A DNA stretch of 64,000 nt from CAVPCZ01 sp963779225 (GCA_963779225.1 CAVZWW010000003.1:3100001-3164000); one strand, 5' to 3'; positions 26,512 to 35,258 are shown, counted from the stretch's first letter. Notes: a model not told the origin generated them from the letters alone. Numbers and translations: made by a program.

Positions 26512-27331
26512 GGCGCTCAGGAAGATAGTGCGATACATCCTCCTCACCGCCATTGCCGCGCTCATGGTGGGTCCGTTCCTCTGGATGGTCTCGACGTCCA
26601 TGATGGACCGGCAGGATATCTTCCGCATTCCGCCGTTGTGGATCCCGGAACAGGTTGATCTGAGGAACTATCGAGCCATCATGGAGGTCCTCCCTCTGGG
26701 GAGATTGCTCCTGAACAGCTTCACGATTGCGGTCTGTGCGACGATCGGTCAACTCTTCAGTTGTACGCTGGCCGCATATGCGTTTGCACGCATGACATTC
26801 CGGGGAAAGACCGTTCTCTACTTTGTGCTTCTCGCCACGATGATGATTCCCGCGCAGGTGACCATGATCCCGGTATTTCTGATCATGAAATCCCTGGGGT
26901 GGATCGACACGCTGTATGCGCTCATCGTCCCGGCATTCTTCGGGGGGGCCTTCGGGACGTTTCTCCTGCGGCAGTTCTTTTCCACGATCCCCGCCGATCT
27001 GGAGGATGCCGCGCGTATGGACGGATGTGGAAGGTTCAGGATTCTCTGGTCGATCGTTCTTCCGCTCTCCAAACCCGCTCTGGCAACCCTTGCCCTCTTC
27101 ACATTCATGACCTACTGGAACGATCTTCTGGGGCCTGTGATCTATCTTTCCAGCGTGGAAAAAGCCACGTTGACCATCGGCCTCGCAAACCTTCAGTCGG
27201 GCGTGATGACCACACGATACGATTTGCTCATGGCAGGGTCGGTCCTGAGCGTCCTGCCGATCCTCATCCTTCTTATTATCGGGCAGCGGTGGTTTGTCAG
27301 GGGGATTGCCATGACGGGTTTGAAAGAATGA
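26504..27331 (+). CDS. ABC sugar permease, MalG/UgpE type
   Basis: A 275-residue inner-membrane protein with six hydrophobic segments and the EAA-type loop DAARMDGCGRFRILWSIVLP. Its start overlaps the end of the first permease by 8 bases, so the two are made together as a heterodimer. The C-terminus (QRWFVRGIAMTGLKE) is typical of the MalG group. It is the last gene of the run that began at 14287; after it comes a 340-base gap containing the second small-RNA candidate. Confidence 0.92.
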   Translation: MAKALRKIVRYILLTAIAALMVGPFLWMVSTSMMDRQDIFRIPPLWIPEQVDLRNYRAIMEVLPLGRLLLNSFTIAVCATIGQLFSCTLAAYAFARMTFRGKTVLYFVLLATMMIPAQVTMIPVFLIMKSLGWIDTLYALIVPAFFGGAFGTFLLRQFFSTIPADLEDAARMDGCGRFRILWSIVLPLSKPALATLALFTFMTYWNDLLGPVIYLSSVEKATLTIGLANLQSGVMTTRYDLLMAGSVLSVLPILILLIIGQRWFVRGIAMTGLKE

Positions 27332-27436
27332 CGTTCATGAACCTTTCAGCGTGCAGCCGGGGCTAACCTTTTCTGCAACGTCGCGTCCCGAATCAGCCAG
27401 CCACTTTTCCGGAGACACGTCTGACGGTGCAGCAGG

Positions 27437-27465
27437 TTGACATCGGACGTGCAGGATCCTATATT
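27437..27465 (+). promoter_or_regulatory. strong sigma70-type promoter of small-RNA copy 2
   Basis: TTGACA (27437-27442), 17 bases, TATATT (27460-27465) followed by GTGG. Sequence, spacing and the bases just after the -35 (TC) match the promoter of copy 1. The predicted start is near 27471-27473. Confidence 0.75.
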
Positions 27466-27472
27466 GTGGTAT

Positions 27473-27617
27473 AACCTCTCCGCTCACGGTGTGATCGCGC
27501 GGGCTCCACACTTGCCACAGAAACCCGTCGAAACACGGCCGGTTCTGCGGATCTTAGTGATGATCGCGTTCTCCTGAACCGGAGGCCGCGCGTGCGAATC
27601 ACGCAGGGGCACAACGG
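27473..27617 (+). ncRNA. candidate structured small RNA, copy 2
   Basis: This is the homologue of the element at 1398-1547. The conserved core is 27544-27588; the 5' part shares ACGG, GCGCGGGC, a GCCACAGAAA-like block (GGCAGAGAAA in copy 1) and the TTCTGCGG hairpin end. The T-arm-like hairpin at 27590-27604 (GCGTG, CGAAT, CACGC) differs from copy 1 in stem bases but still pairs, which is compensatory change. Its anticodon-like loop (CTCCTGA) sits on a stem that does not pair as in a tRNA; instead CTCC and GGAG can pair around it. TGTG (27490-27493) can pair with CACA (27610-27613). I see no T-run terminator, so it may be processed, or may be the leader of the methyltransferase gene at 27676. 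Confidence 0.55.
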
Positions 27618-27675
27618 GCCAGCCATGGAGATCATCCCGGACATGTGAAGGGTGAAACTCAGGAGATCAACAACG

Positions 27676-28344
27676 ATGATAGGCGACGACATACGTGCAC
27701 GGGTGTTCAGGAACACCAACGACTTCTATCTGAGAGAGGCCGGGGTCGTCGCGTCACCGTCACTGATACGGTTTGCCCGGAAGCACGCCGGCAGGGAAGT
27801 GCTGGATCTCGGATGTGCAATCGGCAGCTACAGCCTCCGGCTGGCGGAACTCGGCTACACCGTGACCGGGGCGGACGTGAATCCGGCATACGTAGAACGC
27901 GCACGCGAACGGGGCGTCAATGCGCATCTTGTCAAGGACCGGCTCCCGTTCCCGGACGGGGCGTTTGACACGGTACTGCTTTTCGAAGTGGTCGAACACC
28001 TGGAGGACCCCGGACCGGTGCTGCAAGAGGCGCGCCGCGTCGCCCGCCGGAATGTGCTCGTGACTGTGCCGCACAGCGGTGATGTGGAACTGTTGCAGCG
28101 GCAGGGGTTGCTGTACGAGCATTTCGCCGACATGGACCACAAGAACTTCTTCACCGTCGACTCACTCCGCGGTCTCCTGACACGGCACTTCCCGTCGGTT
28201 CGTGTATGGAAAGGGAATGGACTCAATCCCTTCGGACTCGTGCCGTTTACGCCCGTCAGGTGGTTTGGCCGCTTGCTCACCTGGATACGCCCAGCGCCGG
28301 TGCGATTCCATTTCCGCCTCTTCGCGGTGGCAAGCGTATCGTGA
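27676..28344 (+). CDS. class I SAM-dependent methyltransferase
   Basis: A 222-residue cytoplasmic enzyme of the Methyltransf_11 type. The SAM motif EVLDLGCAIGSYSLRLAEL, an acidic ribose contact (VTGADVNP) and the post-motif LPFPDGAFDTVLLFEVVEHL are all visible. A longer frame starts at a GTG at 27652, but the ATG at 27676 follows AGGAG at a suitable distance. It lies downstream of the second small-RNA candidate. With the glycosyltransferase and second methyltransferase that follow, it could modify a surface glycan or secondary metabolite; the substrate is unknown. Confidence 0.85.
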   Translation: MIGDDIRARVFRNTNDFYLREAGVVASPSLIRFARKHAGREVLDLGCAIGSYSLRLAELGYTVTGADVNPAYVERARERGVNAHLVKDRLPFPDGAFDTVLLFEVVEHLEDPGPVLQEARRVARRNVLVTVPHSGDVELLQRQGLLYEHFADMDHKNFFTVDSLRGLLTRHFPSVRVWKGNGLNPFGLVPFTPVRWFGRLLTWIRPAPVRFHFRLFAVASVS

Positions 28345-28459
28345 AGACCCGACCGGCCATACCGTTAGCCGGCGACCGGATGTGCATCGTTTCCGTGCTT
28401 CTGAAACGCCGACGCACCCGGGTCGGCTCCCGGTATTGAACGGGCCCTCCCACTCCACC

Positions 28460-29521
28460 ATGCCAACTCAAGCCAGATCGACGGACACCCGGATCCCGGC
28501 GCCCGACAGCGGAGCGCCCATCGACGTCTCGATTATTATCGTCAACTGCAATACCCGGCAGCTGCTTTCCGAATGTCTCTCGTCGCTCCAACAGGAAGGC
28601 TCTCCGCTCCGGGCGGAGGTGATCGTCATTGACAACGGGTCGACCGATGACAGCGTGCCGATGGTACGGGAGCATTTCCCCGAGGTCATCCTTCAGCTCA
28701 ACCCCGGCAATGAGGGTTTCGCGCGGCCGAACAACGACGGCATACGGCAGGGAAAAGGCCGGTATTTCTTTCTGTTGAACAGCGACGCACGCGTTACACC
28801 GGGCTCCCTGGGCGCACTGGTCTCCTTCCTTGACGCTACACCGCAGGCGGGCGCCTGCGGTCCGATGCTGTTGTACCCCGATGGCCGTCTCCAGCGGTCC
28901 CTGTGTGACTTCCACACGCTCTGGACGCACTTCTGCGACATGTCTTTTCTCGACAAGGTGTTCAGGGGGACCCGGCTCTTCGCCGGCGGCGAGATGACCA
29001 CCTATCCCTATGACGAACACCGGGCGCAGCGCGCACCCAGCATCATGGGGGCGGCCGTTCTTGTGAGGCGCGAGACGGTCGATGACTGCGGGGTCTTTGA
29101 CGAGGATCTGGCCATCTATTACAATGAAATGGACTGGTTCAGGAGGATGCAGAATCACGGATGGGAAGTGTGGTATGTCCCTGCCGCACGCATGTACCAT
29201 CACCGCGGCTCAACGGCTGCCCAGGTGAACTGGAATTTTGAGCTCTACCGGGAGATGTATCGTAATGTCTTTCACTACTTCCGGAAATACTATGGCGGAA
29301 CTGCCGTAGTTGCCTACCGGCTTCTCCTGGCCGCCGGTTTCCTTCCCCGGATGGTGGCGTGGGAAATCACCAGCGTCCTCATGCCTACCCCATTCCGGCA
29401 CCACATGGCACGCTATTGCCGGAAGACATTCCTGCTCGGGCTCATCTTCTGGAAGCGTGTGGAGCCGGGAAGCGTCGCCTCGACAAGGAGAACGCATGAT
29501 CAGCATCCGTCGATACCTTAA
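28460..29521 (+). CDS. family 2 glycosyltransferase
   Basis: A 353-residue GT2 enzyme. The nucleotide-sugar site VSIIIVNCNT is at 23-32, DNGSTDD at 58-64, and the metal-binding NSDAR (DXD-like) at 107-111. The catalytic-type segment FDEDLAIYYNEMDWFRRMQ lies near 214-232, followed by YHHRGSTA. This is the rhamnosyl/O-antigen branch of GT2. An open frame extends upstream to 28202, but that part overlaps the methyltransferase and does not look like protein; the ATG at 28460 starts just before the GT2 core. It overlaps the next gene by 26 bases. Confidence 0.88.
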   Translation: MPTQARSTDTRIPAPDSGAPIDVSIIIVNCNTRQLLSECLSSLQQEGSPLRAEVIVIDNGSTDDSVPMVREHFPEVILQLNPGNEGFARPNNDGIRQGKGRYFFLLNSDARVTPGSLGALVSFLDATPQAGACGPMLLYPDGRLQRSLCDFHTLWTHFCDMSFLDKVFRGTRLFAGGEMTTYPYDEHRAQRAPSIMGAAVLVRRETVDDCGVFDEDLAIYYNEMDWFRRMQNHGWEVWYVPAARMYHHRGSTAAQVNWNFELYREMYRNVFHYFRKYYGGTAVVAYRLLLAAGFLPRMVAWEITSVLMPTPFRHHMARYCRKTFLLGLIFWKRVEPGSVASTRRTHDQHPSIP

Positions 29522-30242
29522 GCTTGCCATCGTCCATATCCCCAGGTCGGTCACGCAGCTCCGGCGGCTGGACCGTGAGGCCCTCGCGGCCCACTATTTG
29601 CGCGGAGACGGAATCGAGATTGGCGCCCTCCACAATCCCCTCAAAGTGCCGCGCAGAGCGCACGTAAGTTTTGTGGACCGGATGACCATTGCGGATCTGC
29701 GAGCACACTATCCCGAACTCGTGAGGGAAAAGCTCGTCCCGGTGGATATCATCGACGATGGGGAAACCCTCGCGACCATTCAGGAGGCTTCCCAGGATTT
29801 CGTGATTGCCAACCACTTCCTGGAGCACTGCGAGAATCCTCTTGGCGCATTAGAAAATATGGCCCGGGTCCTGAGGCCGGACGGTGTGCTCTTCATGTGC
29901 ATCCCCGACAAACGCCGCACATTTGATGGAAACCGGCCGGTCACGCCGTTTGAGCACGTTGAGCGGGACTACCGCGAGGGCCCGGCGTGGTCACGCAGGT
30001 CGCACTACGAGGAATGGGTGAGACTCTTTGAACGTGTCGACGGGGATGATGCGGTCGCAAAGCGGACGCATGAGCTCATGCAGCAGCAGTACAGCATCCA
30101 CTACCATGTATGGACGACGAAGGAAATGGTGGAACTCTTCCACCGCGGTTCCCGGGTGGCAGGGGTGCCGGCGGAGATCGAGTGCTTCTTGAAGTATGGA
30201 GAAGAGGCCATCTTCATCGCACGGAAAAGCCCCGCTGATTGA
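29496..30242 (+). CDS. SAM-dependent methyltransferase
   Basis: A 248-residue cytoplasmic protein. A SAM motif variant GIEIGALHNPL lies near residue 40, followed by FVIANHFLEHCENPLGALEN and LRPDGVLFMCIPDKRRTFD, typical of methyltransferases linked to glycan synthesis. The ATG at 29496 has AAGGAG five bases upstream and overlaps the end of the glycosyltransferase gene, so the pair is probably co-translated. Only the segment from 29496 shows protein-like sequence; the open frame upstream to 29310 is a shadow. The target is unknown. Confidence 0.82.
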   Translation: MISIRRYLKLAIVHIPRSVTQLRRLDREALAAHYLRGDGIEIGALHNPLKVPRRAHVSFVDRMTIADLRAHYPELVREKLVPVDIIDDGETLATIQEASQDFVIANHFLEHCENPLGALENMARVLRPDGVLFMCIPDKRRTFDGNRPVTPFEHVERDYREGPAWSRRSHYEEWVRLFERVDGDDAVAKRTHELMQQQYSIHYHVWTTKEMVELFHRGSRVAGVPAEIECFLKYGEEAIFIARKSPAD

Positions 30243-30277
30243 ACGGCTTTTGCGGTGGGCCGCGCCTCCCGGAGGTG

Positions 30278-30295
30278 GGCGGGATTTGCCCCGCC
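30278..30295. terminator. hairpin between convergent genes
   Basis: GGCGGG (30278-30283) and CCCGCC (30290-30295) form a six-pair G+C stem between the methyltransferase and the convergent DUF5703 gene. There is no T-tract, so termination here is uncertain. Confidence 0.35.
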
Positions 30296-30305
30296 TCGAG
30301 CCCGC

Positions 30306-32618
30306 TTACTCGCGGATCTGAGCTTCCCCGAACATCACCAGATCCTTGCGCCGGTCTTCCGGGGTTACCAGCAGCTTCACGACCTTCCCTCCGCGCACGC
30401 TGCATTCTATTGTTGTACTGTGGGGAGCATGAAGCGTGAATTCCACATCCCACTCCCGGGGCCAGGCGGGAAGGAGCAGGATTCTCTTCCCATCATACTG
30501 CATGAGCATCCGCTGCAGCGCGATCGCCGCGACAGAGCCGTGATCCTGGTCGGGGGTCCAATCGTAGTTCGGCCCCCAGAATGCGGGGAACCTGCAGAGG
30601 GTATCCGATACCCCGAAGTTTTCGGCAACAAGCCGGCCCGCCTCATTTGCCAGCCCGAGGGACGCCGCCTGGATGGCATGCTGCTGCCATCCGCCGTTCA
30701 TTGTGTAGATCCGGCGCTGGTACGTTCGCCTCGCTTTTTCCAGACCGGGTTTGCCGATGCCGAAAACCTGGAAGGGAAAAATTGCATAGAGCTCCGGGTT
30801 CTCGATGTTGGCCGATTCGCCGTACTCGGCCGCCGGAGCAAGCAGCGTGTCCCCGTCTGCGACGCGTGTCGGAAGGGGAGGCAATGCGGCCAGCAGACGT
30901 TTCCACTGAACACGCTGCGAGGGAGACGTGAGTGTCTGCGGCAGGGCGAGCATGCGTTCGGTAACCACGCGAATCCCGGCCACATCCGGCATCGGATTCA
31001 CGGCACGCTGATACGTTTCCAGGGCCTGGGCGGGATCGAACCGAATCACGCCCGCCGTGTCCCGCGGCCAGTGGAGGTCGAAGAATGTCAGGACTTCAGA
31101 CGCGAACGGCACAAGCGTATTGCGTGTGAACGTAAGTCTCCCGGTGAAATCGGCATAGTCCAGCATCATCAGAGAAAGTTCAAGTCCGGCGGTCCAGTAA
31201 TAGCGTATGTAGCGGTTGTCCGTCAGTCCTGAAGGCTTGCCGGCGCGGTCACGCCCGTAATTCCCATCGGTGTATGTTCCCCAGAAGTTCATCGTCTCCG
31301 GAAAGAATGCGCCGGCATGCCCGTAGTACTTCTGCGCTGCGTGCCTGCGCAGGGGAAGGACGCCGGTGTACATTTTGAAGAGCGGGAGCATGAGATCCGC
31401 GTCTCCCGCCGGAAGCATCGGCCAGTATGCCAGACGGGTATTCTGAAACCAGTAGGGACCGCCCCAGCGGCGGTAGTCCGCGTCGAATCTCCGTATCGAA
31501 TCAGGCCGGTTGTAGGTGTCCACAGTGAAGAGGGAGCCGTTGAATTTGATTGGAAAAGCGCCGCGTCCCGCGCACGCATTCATGAAGCGCTGCAGCATAT
31601 AGCCGCGGGTGACCGTTTCTGCGACGCGGTGCACGGCAGTATCCGGAGAGGAAACAACGATGCTGCTCCGCTTCCAGAAGTTCCGCCACCACCTCCTGTG
31701 CGAGGCAAATCTTCCGGAAAGGTTCAGGGACCGGATTCGTCTGATCCCCCGCTCAGTTTCAGACAGCCATTTCCCGGGAGAAGAGTTGATGGAAGTCGAG
31801 GGGTAGATAAGAAGAATGGAGCGTTTTTGCGGTTGCTTGCTCTGGAGAATGGTGTCTGCGATTGCCCCGAATCCCTCCGCCTCAATCACCGCTCCGAAAG
31901 TCCGGTGAAGAAGGGGATCGGTCAGCGTGGGCATTTCACCATCGAGATCCTGGAGTGAGAGATTGCTTTTCCAGACCGACCGGCGATTGTGATGAAACCA
32001 GACGAGCCTGCCGGGGCCGTGCGGAAGAAGTGAATCCGGTTCAACAATTACCGGAGGGGCACCGGGGCCGTGCAGGCCGTAGGCGGACTCGGCCTCTTCC
32101 GGGCTGGTCATCTCCCTCCGATGCGTGCGCCAGAGTTCAAGCTTCAGGCGGATGGAGGTCGGGACTGCGCTCTCGATCTCCGTGACGATGGCCGGGTTAT
32201 TGGCATCAACCCAGAGGAGGAGACGCGACGCGTTTTTCCCCCTGCCTGCGGAGATGCTGATGCTTCCTTCGCGCAGATTCAATTCCTGTCTGAAGGAGCC
32301 GGAATCTGCGAAAGGGTTGGGAGAGAGTGTGATCCGGACTCGTCCCACCTTCAGCAGACGTCCGTTTTCACTCCAGGCATCGGATTTGGCGATGTAGAAC
32401 AGGATATCCCCCGATCTCTCCACCCACACATTCAGTCCGATGTCACCGTTGCCCAGGGGCATCGACCCGAGGGCGTTCTCTCCGGGAGAACGCCATGTCA
32501 AGGTCTGATGCTTCACGGAAAATGTATCATTTCCGGACGCGCCCGCTGCAGGATGGCAGATCGTCAAGGGGACGAACAGGAAGAGAAAAAAGGTGAGTAT
32601 GCCCGCTTTCACGATCAT
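30306..32618 (-). CDS. exported DUF5703 / six-hairpin glycosidase-like protein
   Basis: A 770-residue exported protein. After a signal peptide (about residues 1-27) comes the DUF5703-type N-terminal domain: SMPLGNGDIGLNVWVE, FYIAKSDAWSENGRLL, and VGRVRITLSPNPF. An alpha/alpha-toroid-like region then follows (GGPYWFQNTRLAYWPMLPAG, and FWGPNYDWTPDQDHG near the end). This resembles GH95-like alpha-L-fucosidases and related glycosidases; catalytic residues cannot be fixed by eye. It overlaps the upstream M14 carboxypeptidase gene by 4 bases, so the two are coupled. The likely site of action is the periplasm or cell surface. Confidence 0.8.
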   Translation of the reverse strand: MIVKAGILTFFLFLFVPLTICHPAAGASGNDTFSVKHQTLTWRSPGENALGSMPLGNGDIGLNVWVERSGDILFYIAKSDAWSENGRLLKVGRVRITLSPNPFADSGSFRQELNLREGSISISAGRGKNASRLLLWVDANNPAIVTEIESAVPTSIRLKLELWRTHRREMTSPEEAESAYGLHGPGAPPVIVEPDSLLPHGPGRLVWFHHNRRSVWKSNLSLQDLDGEMPTLTDPLLHRTFGAVIEAEGFGAIADTILQSKQPQKRSILLIYPSTSINSSPGKWLSETERGIRRIRSLNLSGRFASHRRWWRNFWKRSSIVVSSPDTAVHRVAETVTRGYMLQRFMNACAGRGAFPIKFNGSLFTVDTYNRPDSIRRFDADYRRWGGPYWFQNTRLAYWPMLPAGDADLMLPLFKMYTGVLPLRRHAAQKYYGHAGAFFPETMNFWGTYTDGNYGRDRAGKPSGLTDNRYIRYYWTAGLELSLMMLDYADFTGRLTFTRNTLVPFASEVLTFFDLHWPRDTAGVIRFDPAQALETYQRAVNPMPDVAGIRVVTERMLALPQTLTSPSQRVQWKRLLAALPPLPTRVADGDTLLAPAAEYGESANIENPELYAIFPFQVFGIGKPGLEKARRTYQRRIYTMNGGWQQHAIQAASLGLANEAGRLVAENFGVSDTLCRFPAFWGPNYDWTPDQDHGSVAAIALQRMLMQYDGKRILLLPAWPREWDVEFTLHAPHSTTIECSVRGGKVVKLLVTPEDRRKDLVMFGEAQIRE

Positions 32619-34099
32619 TTGCCAGTCTTCTTCAATTTCACATCGACCGTTGCCCAGCCGGTTTCGCCCGGAGTTACGGCCGGCAGTACGCTGGTCTCGT
32701 AGTCCGGTTTTGACACGATAATCGGATATGATCCCGGCCTCAGGAGTCGATGCAGGATGCCGGTTTGTGGATGGCTTGTACGACGGTGAAGGTCTTCGGT
32801 CTCGATTGAGGGAAACCAGACCACGGCCTCCAGCGGGGCACCGGTTGCGGCATCCGTCACGTGCACAGCCAGCCCGGGTCCTTCCGCGCGGCGGAGCATG
32901 TACCGTATCCCCTTGAGGTTTGCACGGACAATCCCGTCCACTTCATATGGCGCAAATATGCTTGCCCCCTTGCCGGTCTCCACCACAAAATCAAACGTGC
33001 CGACAGCCCCGTAGAGCCAGGGGTATGACTGACCGACGAGGGCGGCCCCATACTCCGCTTTATAGGTCGTATCGCCTTTCATTGTGGTGATGCTTCCTGC
33101 CAGGCCCCGCGCGATTTCGGTCAACAGGGCATCATCCGGCGCCTTCCGCCCGCTCCAGTCCCAGGGATAATAGATCACTTCGCCCTGACTGTGGTATGTC
33201 ACCGAGAGAATGAACCGCTGCTGATGCGCGAGGTCGGCAAGGGCACGTGGTTCCGATTCAGAGAAAGGGAATACTCCACGGTACCGCCCGCTGTTTGCCT
33301 CCCCGCTTCCGCCGTGTGCCCAGTTAAAGTCGTAATTCCTGTTGATGTCAACCCCGTCGGGGTAGTTCAGCGTGCCGTTCCCATCCGTGTCACGCGTATT
33401 CTTCCTCCACCGCGGATCCTTTCCGGAGGTCACCACGTCATGTCCGTCCACATTTACCACGGGGACCACATAGATCCGGAACATGTCCACCCAGCGCGTA
33501 ATGTCAGGGTCCTTACCGTATTGTTCCACGAGATTGTGGATTGCGGCGAGGGAGATCTCTGCACCCAGGACTTCATTACTGTGGTGACAGCCGTCGATCA
33601 GGATTGCGGGACGGTTGTCAGGCTGCTTCACCTCACTCGATATTCGTGCCGCATAGATCGGCTGCCGGGTCCGGGTAGTAGTGCCGATCCGGGAAAGCCC
33701 GATGAGCGAGGGGAAAGATTTCTGGAGCCCTTCAATCTCCCGGATGATTTCAGCGTATGTATGGTATGGCTTTTCCAGGTGGAAGGTGGGACCGTACACT
33801 GCGCGGCGTATGAGCGTCAGCTCGCTGGTGTCCTCCATGACGGTTACGGGTTGAAACCCCCGTTCCCGGAGAAGCAGATGTTCCCCGGGTGTCACGAGCA
33901 CGAAGGCGGTATCGCGCACATAGGAGACAATGCTGCGGTAGTCATATTCGTCGAATTCAAGGAATTTCAATTTCAGGAGTGCTTCGGGTTTCACATTATC
34001 GATGCGGACCAGCTCTGTGCGGCGGGCGGCAGGCTGGGCGGTGAGAAGTGACACCTGAATGAGCATGATCAAAAGGACCACAAAATCTCGTCTACGCAT
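32615..34099 (-). CDS. exported M14 family zinc carboxypeptidase
   Basis: A 494-residue secreted metallopeptidase. A short signal peptide and a propeptide-like region precede the catalytic domain. The zinc ligands are His173 and Glu176 (CHHSNE), with the third His in TYHSQGEVIYYPW. The substrate-binding Arg is in NRNYDFNW, and the catalytic Glu in FDFVVETGKG. A carboxypeptidase-regulatory-like beta domain forms the last 80 residues. An in-frame ATG at 34174 coincides with the promoter -35, so the ATG at 34099 is preferred. It is coupled to the DUF5703 gene, which suggests joint action on a glycosylated peptide; this is inference. Confidence 0.9.
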   Translation of the reverse strand: MRRRDFVVLLIMLIQVSLLTAQPAARRTELVRIDNVKPEALLKLKFLEFDEYDYRSIVSYVRDTAFVLVTPGEHLLLRERGFQPVTVMEDTSELTLIRRAVYGPTFHLEKPYHTYAEIIREIEGLQKSFPSLIGLSRIGTTTRTRQPIYAARISSEVKQPDNRPAILIDGCHHSNEVLGAEISLAAIHNLVEQYGKDPDITRWVDMFRIYVVPVVNVDGHDVVTSGKDPRWRKNTRDTDGNGTLNYPDGVDINRNYDFNWAHGGSGEANSGRYRGVFPFSESEPRALADLAHQQRFILSVTYHSQGEVIYYPWDWSGRKAPDDALLTEIARGLAGSITTMKGDTTYKAEYGAALVGQSYPWLYGAVGTFDFVVETGKGASIFAPYEVDGIVRANLKGIRYMLRRAEGPGLAVHVTDAATGAPLEAVVWFPSIETEDLHRRTSHPQTGILHRLLRPGSYPIIVSKPDYETSVLPAVTPGETGWATVDVKLKKTGK

Positions 34100-34145
34100 G
34101 GGGAAGTCCTGTCGAAGGGCTGTGCCGGGGGCTGTTGGATCAGTT

Positions 34146-34174
34146 AAGATAGGCACCACCCGGGAGAGAGTCAA
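34146..34174 (-). promoter_or_regulatory. promoter of the carboxypeptidase / DUF5703 pair
   Basis: Minus-strand TTGACT (34169-34174), 17 bases, TATCTT (34146-34151), 47 bases before the chosen ATG. Confidence 0.6.
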
Positions 34175-34277
34175 TCACGAAACGCCGGGTTTGTGTGGGC
34201 TCCGGCATCCTCTATCAAGGGGCCCCGAATTCCAGGATCCTGCATATTCCGGGGTCGATCTGTTGTGTGTCTGTCCG

Positions 34278-34306
34278 TTGTTTATTCTTCGTCCTCTGAG
34301 TATATT
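34278..34306 (+). promoter_or_regulatory. promoter of the DUF6599 / DUF362 pair
   Basis: TTGTTT (34278-34283), 17 bases, TATATT (34301-34306), 40 bases before the ATG at 34347. It is back to back with the minus-strand promoter at 34146-34174. Confidence 0.6.
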
Positions 34307-34346
34307 CTTCTCAACTATATGGATGCTGTTGTCCGTTGGAGTGATT

Positions 34347-35258
34347 ATGATGGTCAGACCCGTATTTCGACTGCTGCTGCTCACGCTGGTCACGGTTGCC
34401 GGCGTCGGTTCCTTCGCCCAGAATGTAGTGAAGGACTATGTCATTCCCGGTTCCGTCCGGGGGTGGCAGGCGGAGGGGAAAGCCGTCGACTACAACACAC
34501 GGACGGTTTTCGAATATCTGGACGGCGGCGCAGAAGTCTATCTGGCGTACGGAATGAAAACCGTCCGGGCGCTGAAATACGTGCGCACGGGTGAACCTTC
34601 CATCAATCTGAGCATCTTCGAGATGGAAGAATCCGACGGTGCTTTCGGGGCCTTCACGTACGAACGTCTGGACGCCGGGGCGGACATCGGTCAGGGATCC
34701 GAATACGGGGCGGGTATGCTCAGGTTCTGGCAAGGGTGTTTCTTTGTTTTCATCCAGGCGGAACAGCAAACACCCGCTTCCGGTGATGCAGTGCTCACAC
34801 TCGGGAAGGCTCTGGCATCCGGTCTCGCAGGGGAAGGCAAACTTCCCGCTCTGCTCAATGCTCTTCCACAAGAGGGGCTCCGCCCGCTCAGCGTGCGTTA
34901 TGTCATCTCACCTCTGATCCTCAAGAATCTCGAACGCACGCTGGACAACAATGCTCTCGGACTCCCGCAACGCACTCAGGTGGTGATGGCACACTACGGG
35001 GAGCCCGGGAATCCCGAGCGCATTCTCCTTGCCCGCTGCGCAGGAGATAGCGCCGCCGGGAAGTGTGTTGATGAGTATCTGAAGACCAGAAATGTGCAAA
35101 TCCGCAATCCGGCGGAACCGTTCATTGGTCCTGACGGCTGGAGCCTGGTCGCGGCTTCAGGCGACTATGCGGTTCTCATCCTGGATTCTCCCGGGGCCGC
35201 CTCCGCCCGGAAGCGATTCGAGGACATAAATCTCAGACTGAAGGAGATCTCCCGATGA
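34347..35258 (+). CDS. exported DUF6599-type protein
   Basis: A 303-residue protein with a signal peptide (about 25 residues, cleavage near SFAQ). The mature part has FEYLDGGAEVYLAYGMKTVRA and the segment INLSIFEMEESDGAFGAFTY, then RFWQGCFFVFIQ. This pattern is typical of DUF6599 proteins, which are periplasmic and often encoded beside iron-sulfur or DUF362 proteins. The function is unknown. The start at 34347 is set by GGAG five bases upstream; the longer frame back to 34059 runs through the promoter. Its last four bases overlap the DUF362 gene, so the two are co-translated. Confidence 0.78.
   Translation: MMVRPVFRLLLLTLVTVAGVGSFAQNVVKDYVIPGSVRGWQAEGKAVDYNTRTVFEYLDGGAEVYLAYGMKTVRALKYVRTGEPSINLSIFEMEESDGAFGAFTYERLDAGADIGQGSEYGAGMLRFWQGCFFVFIQAEQQTPASGDAVLTLGKALASGLAGEGKLPALLNALPQEGLRPLSVRYVISPLILKNLERTLDNNALGLPQRTQVVMAHYGEPGNPERILLARCAGDSAAGKCVDEYLKTRNVQIRNPAEPFIGPDGWSLVAASGDYAVLILDSPGAASARKRFEDINLRLKEISR

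Noticed and set aside
27590..27620. An arginine tRNA 3' half
   Set aside because: The loop CTCCTGA has a CCT triplet, but the flanking stem and an acceptor stem cannot be formed.
28202..28459. An 86-residue N-terminal extension of the GT2 glycosyltransferase
   Set aside because: It overlaps the methyltransferase gene in another frame and has Arg/Ser-rich shadow composition.
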